A DNA stretch of 64,000 nucleotides from Salipiger marinus (lineage in GTDB: Bacteria; Pseudomonadota; Alphaproteobacteria; Rhodobacterales; Rhodobacteraceae): positions 124,001 to 188,000 of the forward strand of contig NZ_FNEJ01000004.1 of NCBI RefSeq assembly GCF_900100085.1. The letters are read 5' to 3'. The translations under genes were made by a program, and so were the position numbers. The notes below the pieces were generated by a model. It was not told where the DNA came from. It ran no database searches and saw only the letters and a program-made list of their open reading frames with translations. Positions 57,466 through 64,000 of this stretch are shown in pieces. Position 1 is the first letter of the stretch. Each line of letters starts with the position of its first letter.

Positions 57466-58359
57466 ATGGATCGTCTTGCGGTCATCGGCGCGGGCATCAT
57501 GGGCACGCGCATCGTGCGGCATTTCCTGAACGCGGGCTGGCAGGTGGCGCTGGTCGATCCTTCCGCCGAAGCCCGCGACGCGGCGCGGGCCGTGCTGGGG
57601 GATGCCGCCTGCTTGGTGGTCGAGGTCGGCGATCTGGGCCCGGACTGGGACGCGACGCGGCTGGTGATCGAGGCGGTGCCGGAACTGCTGGACCTGAAAC
57701 GCCGGGTGCTTGCGGATCTGGAGGCGCGCTTTGCGCCGCAGACCATCCTCGCCTCCAACACCTCGGGGCTGGCCAGTGCGGACCTGACCCGCGACCTGCG
57801 CCATCCCGACCGTTTTGTCATCGCGCATTTCTTCAACCCCGCCGATCTGGTGCCCGCCGTGGAACTGGTGCCCGGCCCCGCCACCCGCGCGGAGGTGATG
57901 CGTGACACCGCCGACCTGCTGGCGCGTTCGGGCAAGATGCCTGCCGTGCTGAAGGCCGATGTGCCGGGCTTCATCGCCAACCGGCTGCAGCACGCCCTGA
58001 TGCGCGAATGTTTCCACCTGATCGATCAGGGCGTGGCCGATGCGGAAACCATCGACCTTGTCACCCGCTGGTCGGTGGGGGTGCGGCTGGCGCTGACCGG
58101 GCCGATGCTGCAGCGCGACCTGAACGGGCTCGACACGCATCTGCGGATCGCCGAGTATCTGTATCCCGATCTGGACGCGCGCCAGACCCCGCCCGACCTG
58201 CTGGCCCGCAAGGTGGCGGCGGGTGAGCTGGGGCGCAAATCCGGGCGGGGGTTTTATGACTGGGACGCGGCGCGGCAGGCACAGGCCGCCGCGACAGAGC
58301 GGATGCTGCCCGAGGTGATCCGCCTTGCCCGCGCCGCCGACAGCACGGAGGACAACTGA
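57466..58359 (+). CDS. 3-hydroxyacyl-CoA dehydrogenase-like NAD-binding protein
   Basis: 297 residues. MDRLAVIGAGIMGTRIVRHFLNAGWQVALVD is the Rossmann entry; LVIEAVPELLDLKRRVLADLEARFAPQTILASNTSGL, HFFNPADLVPAVELV, and FIANRLQHALMRECFHLIDQGVADAETIDL follow the 3-hydroxyacyl-CoA dehydrogenase plan, ending KVAAGELGRKSGRGFYDW. Close relatives act on carnitine, L-gulonate or hydroxybutyryl-CoA. Exact substrate unknown. It is followed 3 bp later by the cyclase-family gene. Confidence 0.85.
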   Translation: MDRLAVIGAGIMGTRIVRHFLNAGWQVALVDPSAEARDAARAVLGDAACLVVEVGDLGPDWDATRLVIEAVPELLDLKRRVLADLEARFAPQTILASNTSGLASADLTRDLRHPDRFVIAHFFNPADLVPAVELVPGPATRAEVMRDTADLLARSGKMPAVLKADVPGFIANRLQHALMRECFHLIDQGVADAETIDLVTRWSVGVRLALTGPMLQRDLNGLDTHLRIAEYLYPDLDARQTPPDLLARKVAAGELGRKSGRGFYDWDAARQAQAAATERMLPEVIRLARAADSTEDN

Positions 58360-58362
58360 GCC

Positions 58363-59376
58363 ATGCCGCATTGGGTGAACCGGCCCGAAGGGTCGAACTG
58401 GGGCGATTTCGGCCCGGACGACCAGCTGGGCACGCTGAATTACATCGGCCCCGACCAGCGCCGCGCCGCCGCGGCGGAGATTGTCGAGGGGCAGGCCTTC
58501 TGCCTGTCGCTGCCGCTGGATCTGCCCGGCACGCTGGTGCTGAACCCGCGCCGCAAGCCGCCGGTGCTGGCCCCCACCCGGCTGGGCGAGGTGCCCTATA
58601 TCAACTACCCGCTGTCAGAGGTGGATCCGATCCTGCGCGACGTGCTGAGCGACGATCAGGTGCTGCTGTCCACGCAATATTCCACGCAATGGGATTCGCT
58701 GGCCCATGTCGGCGCGTTGTTCGATGCCGATGGCGATGGCGTGGCCGAACGGGTCTATTACAACGGCCACCGCCCCGGCCATGACGTGATGGGCGCGGGC
58801 GCCGAGGGCGAACACGGATCCTATGCGCGCCGCCTGTCGGTCTGCGAAATGGCCAAGACCCCGATTCAGGGCCGCGGCGTGCTGGTGGATTTTGTCCGCC
58901 ATTTCGGCATGGACCGCCGCATCGTCACCCGCCGCGATCTGGAGGAGGTGCTGGAAGCGCAGCAGGTGGAGATCCGCCGCGGCGACATCCTGCTGCTGCG
59001 CACCGGCTATGCCGAGGCGCTGCGCGACATGCAGGACGCGCCCGATCCCGAAAGGCTGGACCGCACCGGCGCCGTGCTCGACGGCACTGATGCCAGCCTG
59101 CAGGACTGGATCACGCAAAGCCGCATCGCCGCCATCGCCGCCGACAATTACGCGGTGGAGAACCCCCATACCGACCCGCAGGCCTGCTGCCTGCGCCTGC
59201 CGCTGCACCATCACTGCCTGTTCAAGCTGGGCCTGCCGCTGGCAGAGCTGTGGGATTTCCGCGATCTGGCGCAGGCGCTTGAGGCGCGGGGGCGGCACGC
59301 GGTGTTCCTGACCGCGCCGCCGCTTTACCTGCCCGGCGCCATCGGCTCACCGGTGACGCCGGTCGCCACGATCTGA
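58363..59376 (+). CDS. Cyclase-family (kynurenine-formamidase-like) metal hydrolase
   Basis: 337 residues, Cyclase fold. The family's metal-binding HxGTHxDxPxH motif is replaced by STQYSTQWDSLAHVGALFD, the version common in the longer cyclase-family proteins. GRGVLVDFVRHFG, GDILLLRTGYAEALRD, AIAADNYAVENP and LPLHHHCLFKLGLPLAEL are other conserved blocks. These proteins often hydrolyse amides or lactones in catabolic routes. It is co-transcribed with the dehydrogenase-like gene. Confidence 0.84.
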   Translation: MPHWVNRPEGSNWGDFGPDDQLGTLNYIGPDQRRAAAAEIVEGQAFCLSLPLDLPGTLVLNPRRKPPVLAPTRLGEVPYINYPLSEVDPILRDVLSDDQVLLSTQYSTQWDSLAHVGALFDADGDGVAERVYYNGHRPGHDVMGAGAEGEHGSYARRLSVCEMAKTPIQGRGVLVDFVRHFGMDRRIVTRRDLEEVLEAQQVEIRRGDILLLRTGYAEALRDMQDAPDPERLDRTGAVLDGTDASLQDWITQSRIAAIAADNYAVENPHTDPQACCLRLPLHHHCLFKLGLPLAELWDFRDLAQALEARGRHAVFLTAPPLYLPGAIGSPVTPVATI

Positions 59377-59378
59377 GC

Positions 59379-60815
59379 CTAAAGCAGCTTTCCGGGATTC
59401 ATCAGCCCCAGCGGGTCAAGGGCGGCCTTGATGCCTTCCATGACCCGCAGCGCCACCGGATCCTTGTAATGGCGCAGTTCGGCCCGGCGGGTCAGCCCGA
59501 TGCCATGCTCGGCAGAGATCGACCCGCCCATGGCCACCACGATGTCATGCACCACGCGGTTGACCGCCTCGGTCCGGGTCAGGAACTCGGCATCCGTCAT
59601 GTCGAGCGGGCGCGACAGGTTGAAATGGATGTTGCCGTCGCCAAAATGGCCAAAGGCGCAGACCCGCGCCGTGGGCATCAGCGCAAGGCAGCCCTGCCGC
59701 GCCGCCGCGATGAATTCCGCCACCCGCGACACCGGCACCGCCACGTCATGCTTGATCGAGGCGCCTTCGGCCTTCTGCACCTCCGCCAGATTTTCGCGCA
59801 GCGCCCAAAGGGCGGCACGCTGCGCCTCGGAGCTTGCCAGCACCGCATCGGCAATGTCCCCGGCCTCGAACGCGGCGCCCAGCGTATGTTCCAGCCGCGC
59901 GTCCAGATCGGCCTCGGGATCGGGGGCGGTCAGTTCCACCAGCGCATAGGCCTGATGCCGCTCCGCCATGGGATCGCTGCAGCCGGGGCCGTGATCGACA
60001 ACCATCTGCAGCGCGGTGCGGTCGATATATTCAAAGGTGGTCAGGCTGTCGGCATCGCGCGCCCGCATCCGGTCATAAAGCGCAAGCGCCGCTTCGGGAT
60101 CGGCGCAGCCCACCATCGCCGTCGCCCGGCGCGCGGGTCTGGGATGCAGCTTCAGCACGGCGGCGGTGATGATCCCCAGCGTGCCTTCGGAGCCGATGAA
60201 GAGATGGCGCAGATCGTAGCCGGTGTTGTTCTTGCGCAGCCCGGTCAGGTCCGACAGGATCTCGCCATCGGGCAGCACCACTTCCAGCCCAAGCACCAGT
60301 TCGCGCGTGGTGCCATAGCGCAGCACCGCCGTGCCGCCCGCATTGGTGGCAAGGTTGCCGCCGATCTGGCACGACCCTTCGGAGGCCAGCGAAAGCGGAA
60401 ACAGCCGGTCCATTTCTTCCGCCGTCTGCTGGATGGTCAGCAGCAGGCAGCCCGCCTCCACCGTCATGGTGGAGTTGAGCGGGTCGCGGTCGCGGATCGC
60501 GGTCAGCCGGTCGGTGGCAAGGATCACCGCATCACGCGGCACGCTGCCGCCCACCAGCCCGGTATTGCCGCCCTGCGGCACCACCGGCAGACGGGCGGCA
60601 TGGCACAGACGCATCACCGCCGCCACCTCTGCGGTGGAGCCGGGACGCACCAGCGCCAGCGCGTGCCCCTGATAGAGCCCGCGATGATCCGCCACCCGCC
60701 CCGCCATGTCGGCGGGAAGGGTGGTCACATAGGTCGCCCCCACCACCTGCTGTATCTGTGCCAGCACCTCGGCAGGCAGGGTGGCTTCGGGTCTGGTCAG
60801 GGTGGTGGCAGTCAT
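59379..60815 (-). CDS. FAD-binding D-2-hydroxyacid dehydrogenase (GlcD/D-lactate dehydrogenase type)
   Basis: 478 residues. FAD_binding_4 domain: VRPGSTAEVAAVMRLCHAARLPVVPQGGNTGLVGG, and GSCQIGGNLATNAGGTAVLRYGTTRELVLGLEVVLPDGEI. C-terminal FAD-oxidase domain: CAFGHFGDGNIHFNLSRP and GGSISAEHGIGLTRRAELRHY. This is the D2HGDH/glycolate oxidase GlcD/Dld family. It oxidises a D-2-hydroxy acid to a 2-oxo acid. It lies 11 bp after the TPP enzyme on the same strand. Confidence 0.88.
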   Translation of the reverse strand: MTATTLTRPEATLPAEVLAQIQQVVGATYVTTLPADMAGRVADHRGLYQGHALALVRPGSTAEVAAVMRLCHAARLPVVPQGGNTGLVGGSVPRDAVILATDRLTAIRDRDPLNSTMTVEAGCLLLTIQQTAEEMDRLFPLSLASEGSCQIGGNLATNAGGTAVLRYGTTRELVLGLEVVLPDGEILSDLTGLRKNNTGYDLRHLFIGSEGTLGIITAAVLKLHPRPARRATAMVGCADPEAALALYDRMRARDADSLTTFEYIDRTALQMVVDHGPGCSDPMAERHQAYALVELTAPDPEADLDARLEHTLGAAFEAGDIADAVLASSEAQRAALWALRENLAEVQKAEGASIKHDVAVPVSRVAEFIAAARQGCLALMPTARVCAFGHFGDGNIHFNLSRPLDMTDAEFLTRTEAVNRVVHDIVVAMGGSISAEHGIGLTRRAELRHYKDPVALRVMEGIKAALDPLGLMNPGKLL

Positions 60816-60826
60816 GGGCGCTCCGG

Positions 60827-62524
60827 TCAGGCCGACTGTTTCGCCAGCGCCGCCTTGCGCAGCGCGGTGATGGTGGTGCGGGTGGAGATCTGTTCGGGAT
60901 CGGTCACCAGTTCCAGCACCGCAGGCTGTCCGCTGGCGCGGGCGCGTTCAAAGGCCGGAGCAAACTCCTCGGTCCGGGTGACGCGTTCGGCGTAACAGCC
61001 CAAGCCCTCGGCCATGCGCACGAAATCCTGATTGCGCAGCGTGGTGCCCGACACCCGCTCGGGATGCTCGCGTTCCTGATGCATGCGGATGGTGCCGTAA
61101 GTGCCGTTGTTGAACAGCAGCACGATGGGCCGCCCGCCATATTGCGCGGCGGTGGCAAGCTCGGCGCCGCTCATCATGAAGCCGCCATCGCCCACGAAGG
61201 ACAGCACCAGCTGGTCAGGATTGCGCAGCGAGGCGGCGACGGCGGCAGGCACCGAATAGCCCATGGCGCCGCAGGTGGATCCGACGATGCGGCCCGGCCG
61301 TCCGAAGCGCAGGAAGCGCTGCGCCCAGCCGGTATGGTTGCCCGCATCCAGCGTCACCACCACGTCATCGGGCAGGCTGTCGCGGATCTGGGTCAGGGCC
61401 ACGCCCATGTCGAGCTGCCAGTCGCCGCCATTGGGCGCCTCGGTATCGGCCAGATAGTCGCCATGCAGCGCCGCACACCAGTCGGCCCACTGGTCCTTGC
61501 GGCCCAGATCGGTGCCGTCCAGCGCCTCGGCCAGCACGGCGGGCGCGCAGGCCAGACCCAGATCGGGGGAATAGACGCGACCGATCTCGTCGGCCTCGGG
61601 ATGGACATGCACCAGCCGGATGCCGGGATTGGGCGAGTCCATCGTGGTATAGGTGCGGGTCGTCATTTCGCCCAGCCGGGCGCCGATCACCACCAGCAGA
61701 TCCGCCTCTGCCAGACGTTTGTAAAGCGAGGGCGCGGTGGAGGTGCCGAAATCCCCGGCATAGACCGGCGACAGGTTGTCGACGATGTCCTGCCGCCGGA
61801 ACGAGCAGCTGACCGGAATGCCGTTGGTTTCGGCAAAGCGGGTGATGGCAGCGGCGGCCGCGTCATCCCAGCCCGACCCGCCAAGCAGCAGCAGCGGGCG
61901 TTCGGCGCGGGACAGCTCTGCGGTCAGCGCGTCCAGATCGGCGGGCACGATGCCTGCGGCAGTGGCGGCATAGGGCCGCGCGTCGGGCACCGCGACGCGG
62001 TCGGTCAGCATGTCTTCGGGCAGGGCGATGACCACCGGGCCGGGACGGCCCGAGGTCGCGACGCGGAAGGCCCGCGCCATGTATTCCGGAATGCGCCGCG
62101 CGTCGTCGATCTGCGTCGCCCATTTGGCGATGGGGCCGAACATGGCGCGGTAATCGACCTCCTGAAAGGCTTCGCGGTCGGTGGTGTCCCGCGCGATCTG
62201 GCCGACCAGAAGGATCATCGGCGTGCTGTCCTGCTGGGCGATGTGGACGCCGATGGCGGCATGGCAGGCGCCGGGGCCACGGGTGACCATGCAGATCCCC
62301 GGGCGCCCGGTCAGCTTGCCATAAGCCTCGGCCATGTCGGCGGCACCCGCCTCGTGCCGGGCATTGATCAGCGTGAAACGGTCCGTCACGTCATGCAGGG
62401 CATCCAGCACCTCAAGGTAGCTTTCCCCCGGCACGCAATAGGCGGTGTCCGCGCCATGGATCAGAAGCTGATCCACTAGGATCTGTCCGCCGCTGCGCAC
62501 GGGGGGGGTGGATTTCTGCGACAT
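60827..62524 (-). CDS. Thiamine-pyrophosphate-dependent enzyme, acetolactate-synthase-like
   Basis: 565 residues with all three TPP-enzyme domains. N-terminal: LINARHEAGAADMAEAYGKLTGRPGICMVTRGPGACHA with the catalytic Glu. Middle: AEADLLVVIGARLGEM. C-terminal: LVLSFVGDGGFMMSGAELATAAQYGGRPIVLLFNNGTYG with the GDG…NN cofactor motif. It resembles acetolactate synthase/benzoylformate-decarboxylase-type enzymes and may decarboxylate the 2-oxo acid made by the FAD enzyme next to it. ATG 62524 is preferred to the longer frame. Confidence 0.86.
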   Translation of the reverse strand: MSQKSTPPVRSGGQILVDQLLIHGADTAYCVPGESYLEVLDALHDVTDRFTLINARHEAGAADMAEAYGKLTGRPGICMVTRGPGACHAAIGVHIAQQDSTPMILLVGQIARDTTDREAFQEVDYRAMFGPIAKWATQIDDARRIPEYMARAFRVATSGRPGPVVIALPEDMLTDRVAVPDARPYAATAAGIVPADLDALTAELSRAERPLLLLGGSGWDDAAAAAITRFAETNGIPVSCSFRRQDIVDNLSPVYAGDFGTSTAPSLYKRLAEADLLVVIGARLGEMTTRTYTTMDSPNPGIRLVHVHPEADEIGRVYSPDLGLACAPAVLAEALDGTDLGRKDQWADWCAALHGDYLADTEAPNGGDWQLDMGVALTQIRDSLPDDVVVTLDAGNHTGWAQRFLRFGRPGRIVGSTCGAMGYSVPAAVAASLRNPDQLVLSFVGDGGFMMSGAELATAAQYGGRPIVLLFNNGTYGTIRMHQEREHPERVSGTTLRNQDFVRMAEGLGCYAERVTRTEEFAPAFERARASGQPAVLELVTDPEQISTRTTITALRKAALAKQSA

Positions 62525-62554
62525 GAAGGGTCTCCGTCTCACGCTTGGATCTTT

Positions 62555-62576
62555 GCCCGCTCCGGTCGGAGCGGGC
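62555..62576 (-). other. Intergenic hairpin between TRAP permease and TPP-enzyme genes
   Basis: A perfect 9-bp stem (GCCCGCTCC 62555-62563, complement 62568-62576) with a GGTC loop, 6 bp after the TRAP gene end. No T-tract. It could be a stabilising 3' end or weak terminator within an operon. Confidence 0.55.
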
Positions 62577-62582
62577 GAGGGG

Positions 62583-64000
62583 TCATTTCCCCGCCTGCGT
62601 GGCGGGTTTGGGTTGGATGAGGGTCTGCGAGGCATAGACCGCGCCCGCACAGACCACCCCTGCCAGCGTGACACGCCAGTCGGGATAGATGAAGCACAGC
62701 GAGCCTGCAAAGAGCACGAAGGCCTGCCAGTAGGCGAGCTTGCCGTAGAAGTAGCGCTGCAGCGCCGCCGCAAGCAGCACGACCCCCGCCGTGGCCTGCA
62801 CCACCACCACGACGATGCGCAGCGGATCGCCCTGCATCAGGATCGTCGGTTCATAGACGAACATGAAGGGCACGATGAAGCCGGTGGCGCCAAGCCTCAC
62901 CGCCGCGATGCTCGCCTCGACGATCTTGGCCTGACTGAGGGTGTTGGCCGCATAGACCGCCATGGCAACCGGCGGGGTGATGGCCGACAGGATCGCGAAG
63001 TAGAAGACGAAAAGATGCGCCGCCTCCTGCTGCACGCCCAGCTTGACCAGCGCGGGCACCAGAAGCGCCACCTGCACGATATAGGCCGGCGTGGTGGGCA
63101 TGCCCATGCCAAGGATGATGCCCGCCACCATGGACAGCAGCAGCGCGATGACCAGCCGGTCCTGTGCCGCCGAGATCACGAAGTTGGAGAAGGTGAGCCC
63201 CAGCCCGGTGATGTCGATGACCCCCACCACGATGCCCGCGCAGGCGCAGGCCGCCGCGATGGACAGCACGTTGCGCGCGCCGCCTTCAAGAGCCGCAAGG
63301 ATGTTGTCGATGGTCGCGTAATGCCGGGTGGTCTTGCGCATCGCCGCCACCGGCACGACCGAGATCACGCCGCAGAGCGCCGCATAGGGTGCCGAATAGC
63401 CCATCAGCAGCACGCCGATGATGACGACAAGCGGCAGGAACAGGTGACCCCGTTCGCGCAGCACCTTGCGCATCGGCACCATGTCTTCCTTGGGGACGGC
63501 GCCGATGCCACGGCGCTTGGCCTCGAAATGCACGGCGGCAAAGAGCGCGACATAGAAGAGCAGCGCGGGGATGATGGCGTAAACCGCGACCTGCAGGTAG
63601 CCCACGCCCAGATATTCCGCCATCACGAAGGCGGCAGCGCCCATGACCGGCGGCATGATCTGCCCGCCCGTCGAGGCCACGGCCTCCACCGCGCCGGCAA
63701 AGGCGGGCTTGAAGCCCATGCGCTTCATCAGCGGAATAGAGAAGGTGCCGGTGGTCATCACGTTGGCCACGGCAGAGCCCGAGACGGAGCCGAACATGCC
63801 CGAGGTGACGCAGGCCACCTTGGCGGGGCCGCCCGCCTGCTTGCCGGTCAGCGCCACGGCAAAATCCATGAACAGCTGCCCCACGCCCATGCGTTCGACC
63901 AGCGCGCCGAACAGGATGAACAGCACCATATAGGTGGCGGACACAGCGATCGGGATGCCGAAGATGCCTTCGGTGGTCATGAACAGCTGTTCCAGCAGCA
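62583..64000 (-). CDS. TRAP transporter fused permease (DctQM-like, TAXI group), start beyond window
   Basis: At least 472 residues; the frame continues past the right edge (upstream residues LLEQLF precede the first internal ATG). About 12 membrane segments: VTSGMFGSVSGSAVANVMTTGTFSIPLMKRMGFKPAFAGAVEAVASTGGQIMPPVMGAAAFVMAEYLG is the diagnostic DctM block of TAXI-type fused TRAP permeases. GMGMPTTPAYIVQVALLVPAL, and the final poorly conserved helices, follow. It imports a carboxylate with an extracellular binding protein not seen here. Confidence 0.93.
   Translation of the reverse strand, partial: LLEQLFMTTEGIFGIPIAVSATYMVLFILFGALVERMGVGQLFMDFAVALTGKQAGGPAKVACVTSGMFGSVSGSAVANVMTTGTFSIPLMKRMGFKPAFAGAVEAVASTGGQIMPPVMGAAAFVMAEYLGVGYLQVAVYAIIPALLFYVALFAAVHFEAKRRGIGAVPKEDMVPMRKVLRERGHLFLPLVVIIGVLLMGYSAPYAALCGVISVVPVAAMRKTTRHYATIDNILAALEGGARNVLSIAAACACAGIVVGVIDITGLGLTFSNFVISAAQDRLVIALLLSMVAGIILGMGMPTTPAYIVQVALLVPALVKLGVQQEAAHLFVFYFAILSAITPPVAMAVYAANTLSQAKIVEASIAAVRLGATGFIVPFMFVYEPTILMQGDPLRIVVVVVQATAGVVLLAAALQRYFYGKLAYWQAFVLFAGSLCFIYPDWRVTLAGVVCAGAVYASQTLIQPKPATQAGK

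Noticed and set aside
1-64000. CRISPR arrays, tRNA or rRNA genes, insertion sequences or prophage genes
   Set aside because: No regular spaced repeats, no transposase or integrase-like protein, and no tRNA/rRNA-like sequence was seen on either strand by reading; a covariance-model search would be needed for small RNAs.

Overview
The window is GC-rich (mostly about two thirds G+C, with strong GC-ending codon choice), gene-dense and packed with ATGA-type overlaps. Together with a complete beta-hydroxyaspartate cycle operon, a ku-ligD pair, a malic enzyme/phosphotransacetylase-type locus, TctCBA and TRAP uptake systems and an ampR-ampC pair, this points to a metabolically versatile alphaproteobacterium, most likely a Rhodobacteraceae member near Paracoccus. 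No rRNA, tRNA, insertion sequence, phage gene or CRISPR array was seen, so this looks like chromosomal or large-replicon metabolic territory.

Layout. 0-8 kb: two VOC-family proteins, a DUF1398 protein, a MarR regulator with a striking palindrome, an MTA/SAH-nucleosidase-like protein, the NHEJ pair ku-ligD, a small ion-channel-like protein and an Xre/MbcA-RES toxin-antitoxin pair. 7.7-12 kb: a PaoABC-like molybdenum aldehyde oxidoreductase operon under a MarR regulator. 12.2-14.4 kb: divergent ampR/ampC (class C beta-lactamase). 14.5-24.3 kb: LysR, xdhABC, a purine-type permease, guanine deaminase and (S)-ureidoglycine aminohydrolase. 24.4-25.3 kb: two small lipoproteins in a lower-GC islet. 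25.6-31 kb: bhcR and bhcABCD. 31-35 kb: AmiS/UreI-type transporter, a divergent GAPDH-family protein and a malic enzyme whose malic and PTA-like domains lie in different frames. 35-43.3 kb: two NCS2 permeases, allA, a puuE-uraD fusion, uraH, a second LysR and puuD. 43.3-44.9 kb: NadX-like aspartate dehydrogenase and a family-3 solute-binding protein without a signal peptide. 44.9-51.2 kb: tctCBA facing tctD and a histidine kinase fused to a periplasmic binding domain. 51.2-64 kb: an I78-type lipoprotein, an HPP-CBS membrane protein and an unfamiliar catabolic set (LysR, PcaD-like, SDR, CatC-like, YciI, AtoE-like, 3-hydroxyacyl-CoA dehydrogenase-like, cyclase family, FAD oxidoreductase, TPP enzyme, TRAP permease).

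How it works together. Guanine and xanthine are imported and taken through xanthine dehydrogenase, urate hydroxylase PuuD, UraH, UraD and PuuE to allantoate, then through ureidoglycine (AllE) and ureidoglycolate (AllA) to glyoxylate plus urea. The bhc operon, embedded inside this purine island, is the known route that converts two glyoxylate into oxaloacetate without losing carbon. Malic enzyme and an AmiS/UreI-type channel sit directly behind it. The arrangement therefore reads as one supply chain from purine to C4 metabolism. The one step I cannot find is allantoate amidohydrolase. The most unusual single protein is the 807-residue sensor kinase fused to its own solute-binding domain, beside four 11-bp-phased direct repeats that look like the operator of its response regulator.
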